From Paramyrothecium sp. XJ0827 (lineage: Eukaryota > Ascomycota > Sordariomycetes > Hypocreales > Stachybotryaceae): a stretch of DNA of 64,000 nucleotides. A program made the translations under genes and the position numbers. Below the pieces are notes generated by a model. The model had not been told where the DNA came from. It worked only from the letters and a program-made list of their open reading frames with translations, and did not search any database. Location: the NCBI GenBank assembly GCA_020881915.1, contig JAJFPB010000004.1, forward strand, positions 1,054,001 to 1,118,000. Direction: 5' to 3'. Numbering within the stretch: the stretch's first letter is position 1; the number at the start of each line of letters is the position of its first letter. This document shows positions 22,931 through 33,604 of the stretch, in pieces.

Positions 22931-25047
22931 ATGGTCAACCCTCCGAAGCCACCCGTCGAGCCCCAGGCCACCTTCCTGAGCGGCCGCGGCAACAAGGATG
23001 TCGAGACGGCTGGCAGTCCAGATCTCCGTATCCTGCACTACAACGACGTCTACCATGTCGACCCGGCGAGCGCTGAGCCCGTCGGTGGCATCACGCGGTT
23101 CATGACGGTGTGCAAGGAGTACCAGGACGATCAGAGGTTCAAGGACCAGTCCAAGTTGCTGACCTTCTTCTCGGGAGATGCCTTCAACCCAAGCTTGGAG
23201 AGCACGGTGACCAAGGGTAAGCTATGGGCCATGCCGATGAGTGCCACCAAGTTGAGACGCTGACCTCATGCGAGGGAAACACATGGTCCCCATCCTCAAT
23301 GCCATCGGCACCGATTGTGCTTGTGTGGGAGTGGGTTTGGTCCCGCAATTCCGGAAGTGTGGCTGAAGCAGGCTGACCATGAACACCTCAGAACCATGAC
23401 CTTGACTTTGGTGACAAGCAGTTTCGCACTCTGACTAGCAAGTGCGACTTCCCATGGCTTCTCGCCAACGTCCTCGACCCGGCGCTGGGCGAGGACGTGC
23501 CATTGGGCAACGCCCAGAAGACCCACATGATGACCACCTCCAACGGCATCAAGGTCGGCATCATTGGCCTGGGGGAGCGCGAGTGGCTCGAGACGATCAA
23601 CAGTCTGCCGCCAAACATCATATACAAGTCTGCCAGCGCGACGGCCAAGGAGATCGTGCCTCAGCTCCGTGCGGCCGGTGCTGAAATCGTCATTTGTCTG
23701 AGCCACATGCGCGAGCCCAACGACAACAAGCTGGCCGAGCAGACGGACGGCATCATTGACATCATCCTCGGCGGTCATGACCATTACTACAGCCACAGCT
23801 TTGTCAAGGGGACGCATGTGCTGCGCTCGGGCACCGACTTCAAGCAGCTCAGCTACATCCAGGCGTGGAGGAAGAAGGAAGACCCCAGCAAGTGGGACTT
23901 TGACATCTGGCGGCGCGACATCACCTCGGAGGTTCCGGAGCATGAACCGACCCTGGGACTGGTCGAGGAGCTGACATCGAAGCTGAAGCAGTCGCTCTCG
24001 AAGCCTGTGGGATGGACGGCCATGCCCCTCGATGCGCGCTTCAGCACTGTGAGGATGAAGGAGTCGAATATTGGCAACTTTGTGTGTGACATTATGCGGC
24101 AGCACCACAACGCGGACTGCGCCATCATGGCAGCAGGCACCATCCGCGGCGATCAGATTTACACACCTGGCGCCGTGCGGATCAAAGACATCACCACGTG
24201 CTTTCCCTTTGAGGATCCCGTCATCTTCATACGTTTAAAGGGACAGGCCATCTGGGACGCGCTGGAGAACGGTGTCTCCTTGTACCCTGCTGGAGAAGGG
24301 CGTTTCCCTCAGGTCTCGAACATTGTATTCGAATTTGATCCTAAGCGGGAGTCTGGGAAGCGACTGCTCTCGTTGGAAATTGCGGGCCGGCCGTATGAGC
24401 CAGAGAAGCAGTACACCATGGCTACGAGGGGCTACATGGGTCGCGGCAAAGGTACGTATTGGGGCCCATTTAACCGAGTGCAGCATGACGCAACTAACGA
24501 GGTGAGCACAGATGGCTACATGCCCATGCTTGTCAAGTCAGAAGGTGGCGAAGCCGAGGAAATCGTCGACGAAGAGAGCGGAATGCTCATCTCGACGATT
24601 GTACGACAGTATTTCATGGGTCTCCGAACCGTCGGCCAGTGGAAGAATCTGACAGACCACTGGGTCGACGTGGCGCAAAACGCCGGCACGCCCCTCTCCG
24701 GCAGCATCATCTTGGAGAAGGAGGGCCAAGACCCCAGCAGCGTGGCCCGCACCGTGCAGCGGGAGGACTCGAGCGAGGCGTGGCAGCGTTTCTTGGACCG
24801 GCGCATCGGCCTCAACCGGAAGCCGCTGGACGAGGACAGCGACGACGGGGAGGATGACAGCGACGAAGACGACGAGCAGTTCGACTTCGACGCGCTGCTG
24901 ATGCGCAAGTTCTGGTCCAGGTGGGTGCAGAAGGCGGGACTGAAGTCTCGCGAATGCGACCCCCTGAAGGAGAGCGAGTTCGTGGTTGACTGGACGAGAG
25001 TCATCGCTCCCGTGGTCGAGGGTAGAATCAAGATGGTGGGCGCATGA
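22931..25047 (+). CDS. 5'-nucleotidase-like metallophosphoesterase
   Basis: Four exons (22931-23216, 23275-23330, 23392-24451, 24512-25047) give 645 residues. The metal-binding motifs of the calcineurin-like fold are in order: HYNDVYHVDP, FFSGDAFNP, GNHDLDFG (split by intron 2), CLSHMREP and GGHDHYY. The C-terminal 5'-nucleotidase domain follows with KESNIGNFVCDIMRQ, MAAGTIRGD and the aromatic substrate loop. There is no signal peptide, so it is probably cytosolic, unlike secreted UshA/CD73 enzymes. A very acidic stretch (DSDDGEDDSDEDDEQ) sits near residue 580. Intron 3 is 60 bp with no stop codon, so its retention would add 20 residues without breaking the frame. It probably hydrolyses nucleotides or related phosphoesters. 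Confidence 0.85.
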
Positions 25048-25306
25048 AGAATGATATGATGCAACGAATAGAGCGCGACGCGTTGAATAAAGTCTTTGGA
25101 CATCGAGTTTGCCAGCTTTTTGCCAGCTACTTCTTTTATACTTCACATGATCTGTCAACAGAATGCTCTATGGCGTCTAAAATGGTACTAGGTTCTTGTA
25201 TTCATCAAATCTTTCATTATGACTCTAGTTCACGTTGCGCCATTACCTATGCATGCATACGTCATGTATTCAAATGTCCCTTGAATTTCTTCCCCCAAAA
25301 TCCCAA

Positions 25307-26621
25307 TCAAGCCTTCGCACACTTGCCATTGATACAAGTCAAGTCGTCGGCACAGTCATCCCACGTCTTGCAGGAGGCGCCTAGGAAGAAGACGAAACGA
25401 TGTCAGCAAGTTCTACCTTCCCTTCGCGTCTATGTCCCTGCTGATGGGAAGAGGGCACGGTCATGACAGAAGAACGAGGGCCACCAGGCAGGGTCCCAGC
25501 AGGTGGGCGGCCAACGATGCCAACGCACCCGGTGGTGCCGAGGAGGGCGGTAGTGATGATGATGAGGGAGGAGGAGGATGAGGAGAAGACAGCGGTGACG
25601 GTGGGGAGGGCGGCGTACCTAAGCAGTGTCCCGGCCAGCTGCAGTTGTCGCTGGGGGGAGGGTTCGAGCCCCCGCCGCCGATGCGCTGGATCAGCCTGTC
25701 GCCGAGGGCCGTGATGCTGGCCTCGAAGTCGTTGTAGTTCTGGGCGTTCCACCTGGCGCCCTTGGCACCGGGCACGGCGTCGGCACCGGGGAATGCGATG
25801 TACATGACGTCGTTCTCGCTGTGGCCGAAGTTGCCGTTCATGCTCTTGCCGTAGCAGGCCGTGGCGAGCGAGATGGAGGCCTCGCCGACCATGGCGCGGT
25901 CGCCGTCGTCGCCGTTCATGTCGGCCCAGACGCCGTAGATCTATAGCCAGAGCTTCTCGTTAGCACTAAGGTACTTCCCCTTCCTACAGACGCAACAATG
26001 AAGCACGAAAAAAGGGAAACCCGGTGGCTCCGTACCAGCTTGTCGCCGCACACGACGGCCATGACGCTGAGCGGCTCGACGCCGTACTCCTGGGGGTTGA
26101 ACTTGGGCCAGTTGGGCTTGCTGCCCGTGTTGCCGAAGACGACGTAGGGGTGGGCGTTGGCGTCGAGGTCCTTCTGGCCGGTGCCGTAGCCCTCGACGAG
26201 CCACTGGAAGGACGTGATGGACTGCGTGTCGCCGGAGGAGCCGCAGCGGCCGTCGTCGGCGGGGCCGCCCTGGATGCCGTCGCAGTCAATGTCCATGTCG
26301 ACGAGCTCGCCGTTCTTGCTCTGGAGGTAGATGACGTTGTAGTCGGCTTGGTGGTCGCCGCAGTAGGTGGAAGCTGTGAATGGTCAGTCGTCTATACCTG
26401 GACGAGGCGGGGAACGACCATGATCGCCCGCAGGAAGAGATGTTGAACCTACTGGCGACGGTGTCGTCCCAGCTGCTGAAGAAACCACTGGCAAGAGGCT
26501 TGTTGCACTGGCCCTGGCTGCGCACGCTGTTGACGAAGTTGCGCACGTTGGTCGGGACATCGCGAGCGAGAGCGCTGGCAACGAAGAGCGTTGCCGCAAG
26601 TGCAATCCCGCGGGGAGCCAT
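25307..26621 (-). CDS. Secreted chitosanase, glycoside hydrolase family 75
   Basis: Four exons (26621-26453, 26373-26036, 25940-25619, 25380-25307) give 300 residues. A signal peptide (MAPRGIALAATLFVASALA) leads into the GH75 domain: YLQSKNGELVDMDIDCDGIQ with the acidic catalytic motif, TSFQWLVEGYGTGQ, YVVFGNTG, MAVVCGDKL and IYGVWADMNGDDG. A Pro-Ser linker follows, then a short Cys-rich tail (CKTWDDCADDLTCINGKC), which resembles small disulfide modules seen at the end of fungal secreted hydrolases. GH75 enzymes cut beta-1,4 bonds in chitosan, a wall polymer of fungi. A TATATAAA box reads on the minus strand about 115 bp upstream (around 26736-26743). The last intron (238 bp) is long for this window. 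The gene is convergent with the phosphoesterase. Confidence 0.88.
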
Positions 26622-28059
26622 TGTGACGATGGATTCTCTAGCTTCGAAGAAGACTGTTGAAGATACCGGAACCTGTCGCTGTTGTAGAGGCGGTGGAGAG
26701 CAATCTTCAAGCTCAATGGCGAGTCCTAGGCACCATTATATAAATCTCGTGCCTCCAGGTCCAGCCTCCTACGACACGAACAGCGGAACCTCGGTGGGAT
26801 AGCCTAATCCCGGCAAGGCTCCAGACCAAATGAGAAGGTCAGCCCTACTCCCCGTGGCAAAGCGATTCCCGGCCTCGCGGAGGATGCATGCGCCCCGTCG
26901 CACCGACGACGAATGACATCCCCGGAGCAGTCGACAAGAAGACGAGAATCATGGAACCTTTGCCAGCTTGCTGTTGGACCGGCTCCACAGGGGTGCATCC
27001 ACCAGCAGGGCTGCTATTTTTGGACGCAGAAGCTGGAGAGACTTTGCCGACTGCAGTAATAAGAACTCAAGGTGTGGAGGAGTCCCGACAGGGGGTCGAT
27101 CGTTGGCGAATGGCCTTGGCCCAGGGACCCCCTCGCTAGGACATTTCTCTGCTCGCAGACAGAAGCCGTCCGCAGGATGTCATCTTGCGAGGGGCTGAAG
27201 ATTCCCCCAATTGGCCATGTTTCCCGAAACGGCATTGCCTGAGCTGGCAATAAACGGCCACCGTAACGAGGCCCCCGGAGCGGTGCCGCATGGGCAGGAT
27301 GGTGGGACCGTCAGCCATACGTTTCCCGTGACAAGACGTTCGAGAATATCCTGAACTGGCAATTTTTTCGAGCGTCGTCCGTGCTGCTCATGTGCGTCGC
27401 AGGAGTTTTGTTGAATCTTGTCTTCGATCGAGCGTTGACATGGCCTGGTCGTACAATTTCCCGGCCATTGCTCCATGGCCGAAGAGGCGGGAAAGAGGGG
27501 GTTCGCATCGTCCACTGGTGGGATTGGTCGATTTCAACGACGTGTGTGCTCTCATCATTGTCAAAGGATGGGGCAAGTGACACTTCGTCAAGAAGTCGGT
27601 GAAGCCAGCGCTTTGTCATGAACCCAAGCTATGCTTCGGATGAAGCGGCAACGCTTCCCGTTGACTTCGTGAGTGTTTCCTAGGGAGCAACCCTTGGAAG
27701 TGTTGCAGCGAACGCATTTGCGGAGCCTTTCCGGTGTTTCCTGCAAAATTTTATTCTTCCTCGGCTTTTCTGTAGCCTTGTACAATGTGAACCTATCGCC
27801 CACTCAAAGTCAACAAGAACAGGTAGTCTGTATTGCCCGGAGATACTACGGTGGAGAAAATTCTATGCTTCCCAGAGAAACATGGATTTGGCCTTCTTTC
27901 GTCTCTGGGCTAGTCATTTGTATTTATATACAAAGTGTTGGACGTCTTCTATAGACACGAGCGCAGACTTAACCACTACCGAGCTGGTACATCGCTCTAT
28001 CAATGGTCCAGCCCGAAAAGCCTGAGCTGCTTGATACACGGACTTCTTCCTACACATAC
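26622..28059. other. Intergenic region, no gene seen
   Basis: This is the upstream side of the chitosanase gene and downstream side of the P450 gene. Frames open here are short and without motifs. Confidence 0.4.
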
Positions 28060-29979
28060 TTATTTTGCATCTGGCCGGGGGGTGACGCGGACCCAGAAGT
28101 CGTCCATGATGAGCATGGCCGCGCTGAGCAGGCGCATGGGCCTGTCAGGGTGAACGATGGTAAACTCGAAGCGGCGAAGAAGCTTGATCGAAACACTGTC
28201 AGTCAAAATACTCTCTCAAACTCGGAGTAGCCTAGCCAAAGAGATCGAGCACGCGGCTCGAGACCAACTCACCTCTACGAAGACCTTGTTGAGCTCAATC
28301 ATGGCGATCGTCCTCCCCAGGCACTGGTACTTGCCGTACCCAAAGACCAGGTCCACCGCGCCCACCATCTCCTTCAGCCTCTCCGGGTCCTCGTCCTCGG
28401 CCTCGAGCCAGCGCTCCGGACGGAAGACCTCGTTGTCGTCGCCCCAGATGCCCGGGTGCCGCAGCAGGCCGTAGATGTTGTGCCCGACCTGCACGCCCTC
28501 CGGGAGCTCGTACCCGAGGACGTTGTCGCCGCCGCGCGGCACCTGCTTGGACAGCACGCCAGTGGCCGGGGGGAACATGCGCAGCGCCTCCTTGATGACG
28601 GCCTGGAGGTACGGCATCTCGCGCGCCTCGGCATCGCGGATAGGCGAGGAGATGCGGCCGGCGGCGATGCCCTCGTCCATCTCCTTGAGGAGCTTGTGAA
28701 GGGCGGTCGAGTTGCCGAAGAGGCAGAGGAGTGTCGATCGTATGGCCGTTGCTGTGGTATCGGAGCCAGCGACACTACGTTGTGGCCAGGTCAGTTCGAG
28801 TGTTTCAAAGGTATACACTGCAGCATCTGAAGTCTTCCGAGTGCCACTTACGTTTCCACAAACACCTCCTGCATCAACTCGTCCCGCGTCAACCCATTGT
28901 CGACGAAAGACTGAATCATGTCCTTCCCAGGCTTGGCATCAGGACCCAGCCTGCCGTCGACGAAGTGAGCAGCAAACCTAGAGAACAGCACACGTCAGTT
29001 CACGCGCTCAAGGGCCTCTCCGGCCATACCATGGTAAGCGCCTCCCCTTACCGCATCAACCTCCCAAAGCCCGCCGAGTCGCCCGCCGTGGGGCCCATCT
29101 TGTTGAGCGGCCACTTGCCGAGCATCGCGATGAAGGCGGGGACGTTGCCCATGAACATGACAAAGGGGAAGAACTTGCGCGTGATCTCGTTGTACTGGTA
29201 CAGGTCCTTGTCCTCGCGGAGGAAGCCAAAAGCCGCGCCGAAGCCGAGCTCGCTGATGACGTCGAGCGCGAAGTAGTTGCACTTGATGGCGAGGTCCATG
29301 GGGCGGAAGTCGCTCGGCGTCGAGATGTACTTGCGCTGGATGAGGTCCACGAAGCCCGCGACGTGCTTGTCGATGCCGGGCTCGAAGCCGCCCAGCTCGC
29401 GGCCGGAATACTGCAGATCTCGTGGTCAGCCGGCGCTTTTGCAGTTACTGCTTATCTCAACTGTCCGACTTACGCCAGGCCCCATCTTGCTCTTGAGAAT
29501 ACGATGGGTGTGGTCATCAAGCATTGAGAAGATGTTTTCGGTCTTGGGATCGATGCGCACAGTCTTGTAGTAGGGACCTCTTGTATACTCGCTGCGAGCG
29601 GCCGACATCCTCTTCAAGACCTCAGGGTCGCTCACGATGACCATGTTTGGACCCGTTCGTACAATATGGCCTAGTCCAGAGTCAGAAGCGCCGCCACGAA
29701 GAGAGTCAGAAGCGCCGCCACGAAGAGAGTCGGTTGCTCGTAAAACGCACCATATTGCTTCATCATATCCAGCATGTCGTAGTGCATTCGGCCGCCGTAC
29801 ATCTTGGCTGCCATGGCCAGATTTGTGTGGCCCATGATCTTCGGGCCCGGAACATGAGCCAGGCGGTTGTAGGCCCGGAGGTGCGACACCGCATAGAATC
29901 CTATAAATACGACAAAGGATCCGAGGAATAGTATAGCCAGTGGCATCTTTGCCAGGCCATCGAGAGGTAGGTTACCCAT
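28060..29979 (-). CDS. Cytochrome P450, pisatin-demethylase-like
   Basis: Six exons (29979-29751, 29670-29474, 29410-29052, 28977-28852, 28774-28273, 28182-28060) give 511 residues, all in phase. An N-terminal membrane anchor (LAILFLGSFVVFIGFYAV) is followed by the VPGP hinge. The I-helix reads VAGSDTTATAIR, the K-helix EALRMFPP (E-x2-R), then FRPERWLE and the haem loop FGYGKYQCLGR, whose Cys is the axial ligand. The C-terminus has VELLRRFEFTIVHPDRPM. This pattern fits the fungal family often annotated as pisatin demethylase (CYP57-like), but the substrate cannot be told. The protein acts in the ER membrane with a P450 reductase. The last acceptor (ATCAAG) is a weak AAG. No cluster partner is obvious nearby. 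Confidence 0.88.
29678..29725 (-). repeat. 24-bp tandem duplication inside P450 intron 1
   Basis: The 24-base unit beginning AGAGTCAGAAGCGCC (plus strand) occurs twice without interruption, followed by a partial third start. It lies wholly within the 80-bp first intron. Confidence 0.9.
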
Positions 29980-31547
29980 GCTTTGCGTTCCACTGACCGT
30001 AGTCTTCCAAAGGAGGGTTCAGTGAGCCAAATGGCGATAGAAAGTGAACGGATTCGAAGGCGATTTACGGGATACAAGATCTATATAGGAGCCACCCAAG
30101 TAACCCGTCCCACGCCAGCTACATGTAGAGCACGACATCTCCCCACGATTGCCGACCCAACATTTAAAAGCTGCTCCCACATTGGGTGATTGTGACGTGC
30201 GCTATGCTATCGCCATGCGTTCAGGGGACCACGAACCAAGGAACCCAGCCGACTAGACACTGCCGAGCGTCTCCTCCTGCAGAGCTCCTCCTCGTGCGTC
30301 CGGCTAGGGGGCAGGGAGGGGATGGGCATTGATATCCTACCTTGCCCAACTCCTCCCGTCGCGCCACTTACACCAATGATCGTTGGGCAACGCAGAGCGA
30401 TCGGCGTTGCGGAAAGCGCGGGCGGATGCTGGGGTGCCCAGTACCGTTGCAGAAGCGCTGCAACTCCCGGTCCACTTCCCGGCACGGTGAGAGGCTCGGA
30501 GCGTCGAGGTGGAGACTATTGGATGCCGATCAGGTCTTGGAGACGGGGGCAGACAAGGATGACTGCGGGGGTTTTTTGCTGTTTGTTTGGAGAGCCCACG
30601 ACGAGAGTTCAGCAAAGCAGACCTGATTGCTTTGGTGCAGAAGGAATAATAGGTTCATGCTATGCCAATCTGTATCTATTGTTTCTTGCGGACAAGAGAC
30701 TAGCAGTTGAGGCTTCCCCTGTCAACTCCAACATCGTGCCCAACGCGGCAAGCGATCTACAGAGCCACCGCTGCCAGAACGTTGCGGTGACGCCAGGAAT
30801 ACTCCCCTTACCGGCCCCCACAAGGCGCCTCTGGCAAGGGAACGAATCCATTCCACGATTGTCAATCAGACGTTTCATACTCGTGGTTGTGCTTTCACGT
30901 GGGGGCAGGTGAGGTGGTTGAGCGACTGGGCAGAGTTCTGAGTTTTCAGGGACCCGTAGCCAGGAGACCCAACTACCTTTACCTTGGTCGGATGGGGAAC
31001 CGTTCATCTTGCCCAAAAGGAAACGAAGCACGCGGAGCTTTTCTACCGAAACCCAACTGTCGCGACAAGGCAAATCCCGCATGGTAAAAGAGGCGGTATA
31101 AGCACCTTGGCCAGCGTTGGAGCAGTCACAGTGTTATCAGCAGAGCCTCCACCAAGTCCGTGGCATGGCCTTGGAACTTGGTGGTGCCGACAAATGGGTA
31201 ACTTGACAGTCGGGACTCAACGTTGTTAGCAGTGGAAAAGATGCGGTCCTAGCCGTCAATTATCCCGATAGATTGACTATGTTACCCCACGGGCTTGCTA
31301 GTTCCAGTTTGCCTCAAACGATGGCAATTGGGTCGACTGCTGCGCTCCAAGGCGGGTCACGATACAGAGTAGGGGCAGACTTTATTTTTCCCCGATTTAA
31401 GCTTATTCTCCCACAAACGCACGAAAATCTTCGGAGAATATCGCATCCTTATTAAATATATGTTCAACTCAATTATAGTTTGTCTATCCTTTGCAATTCT
31501 TACAATGTATGCTCTAAAAACAAGTCTCGTATCTCGTGACAAAATGC
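29980..31547. other. Intergenic region, no gene seen
   Basis: This is the promoter side of the P450 gene and 3' side of the desaturase gene. Overlapping frames on both strands carry no recognisable domain. The last 170 bases before the desaturase stop are AT-rich, as expected for a 3' UTR. Confidence 0.4.
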
Positions 31548-33604
31548 TTAATGCAGACCACTCTCGCCTGTTTCGGCCATGTGCTTCTGGCAATCCAACA
31601 GCAGCTTCAGTTGGTCGCCCACGTCCTGAAGTCTCTTGAGCACCTTCTTGTTGCCCTTCACGAAGCCCAGGATGCTGTAAGGAATTCCGGTCTCGTCGCA
31701 AAACTCCCTGACCAAGTTCTGTACCTTGCGCAGGTTGTGGCGCGGAACACGGGGGAATAAGTGGTGAACAGCCTGGAACTGCAGGCCGCCGTGGATGAAA
31801 TCAAGCCAGGCCGGGCAGTCGACGTCCATGGTGGTGCGGAGCTGGCGCTGCGGGAAGGACTCTGTCTCGCCGAGGTCGACAGTGGACATGCCCCAGTGAG
31901 AAAGCGTGATTTGGACGTGCAGAGGCATCGTGACAATGTGCGAAACGAGGACGAACATGACCCGGATGGTCCAGGTCGGCAGCGCTCGCCAAAGCAAGCA
32001 GTAGCCGAACAAGAACCAGTAGCATGCCATGAAGACGATCTCCGTAGGTCGAATCCACCAAGCCTTGCTGCCACCCAGACCAGAAGATCGCTTCGAAAGC
32101 ACGTGCAGCCAGGAGAGAAGATACAAATTGAATCGGGCGATGCCCATGACGGGGTAGTAAGTGTAGGCCTGGAACGGCACCAGGAAGTCGGCGGCGGCGT
32201 CCCACACGAAAGTGAAGTCGTAGTAGGAGGAACGGAGCGACTTGAAGAAGCTGGGGCAAGTAGCGAAAAGTGGCACATTCTGGATATCAGGGTCGTGCTC
32301 CTGTTGAACAGTGTTAGTAGGCATACCGACAACGAGGGATGGCTGTACTAACCGGTTGGTTGGTGATCAGGTGGTGGACATTGTGGCTGCTCTTCCACCA
32401 GCCCATCGAAAGGCCACAGCAAAAGTCGGCGATGAAGAGGCCGATGAGGGCGTCATACTCGAACTTCTGCGTGATGGCGCAGTGCCCGGCATCGTGAGCC
32501 GTGAACATGATTTGATGCTGCACAACATGTTAGAATAATCGAGCAATAGACCACACCCTTGGGAGGCGAGGACGTACCCAGAAGAGGCCAAGGCAGACGG
32601 CGGAGACCATGTACTGCTGGTAGTGAAGCGCCGTGAGGAAGGCAGCAAACAATGCGGTATAACGCATCATCTCCTTCCCATACTCGGTGTAGCGACATTC
32701 GTACAGTCCCTCGTCTCGTATCCGTTGGTGCAAGGCCCGGTACTTGTTGGTGATGTCCTGCTGCACCTTGGGTTCAACGGACGGGTAGTTGGCGGAATCC
32801 CGCATAACCTCTTGCAGGACACCATCGTCGGCAAACTTGACAACCGTCGACGTTCCTTTGGCGGCAGGCTTCGGGGCGTTTGATTCTGCTAGAGGACATT
32901 TGCTCGACTGGCAACATGTCTGCGGCACAGCAACCCGCTGTCGGATGCCCGCGGCCTCCGATGGATCCGATGAAAGGGCCGTCGACTTATGTCCAACACC
33001 ATTTTCGCAGCTGCACTCAGATGAGGTTTGGCTTATGTTATCATCATCCAGCCTGTCCGACTCGGTGTCAGAGTCGCTAGAGTCCGTCCCCACCGAGATT
33101 GGTTCGTAGGGTCGAAAGGTGCCGCCTCTTATTGGTGGTGTCATGTTGACCCAAACCCCCTGCTTCCGGCCGATCCGAAAGGCACGCATCGTTTTGCACG
33201 TCTTCGCCGAGTGATATCTGTTTACGTCACGCCCGAATTAGTAAACTTTTATTCCGACTGGTCCGTTGACAAAACGTTGACCATGCATTTAAACCCCGTT
33301 GGTGCCCGTTGAGCGACCTCGCATGGAGGTCTGGGGCAAGGGTCCAAAAGTTTAATCCGACGTATATTTTTGGCAACGAGGATGCGGCTCTACCACACCA
33401 GCACATCACGACTTACACTTTGATTTCGTCAGTCGCATCTCTGCCGACCATGTGCAAAATGGCCAATCGACCACCAGGATGCTTTTCCAACCACGAGTCG
33501 AGCCGGAGGACATAATCCTCATAGATGATAATCGTTTGTCCATCGGCGATGAGAGCTTCCACCATGCGCGGGGCGATGATTGCGTCGCGGTCCATGCTTG
33601 CCAT
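31548..33604 (-). CDS. Delta-8 sphingolipid desaturase with N-terminal cytochrome b5
   Basis: Four exons (33604-33417, 33217-32578, 32517-32353, 32300-31548) give 581 residues. The cytochrome b5 domain has the two haem-ligand regions WLEKHPGG and, across intron 1, VYHSAKT. A Ser/Asp/Glu-rich linker of about 120 residues separates it from the desaturase. The three His boxes are HDAGH, HNVHH and QAVHH; the third, Q-x2-HH, is typical of front-end b5-fused desaturases. Membrane helices surround them (ACYWFLFGYCLLW, VMFVLVSHIVTMPLHV). In filamentous fungi such enzymes introduce the delta-8 double bond into the sphingoid base of glucosylceramides in the ER. A fatty-acid front-end desaturase is the alternative, but the fungal family and length favour the sphingolipid role. 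Confidence 0.88.
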
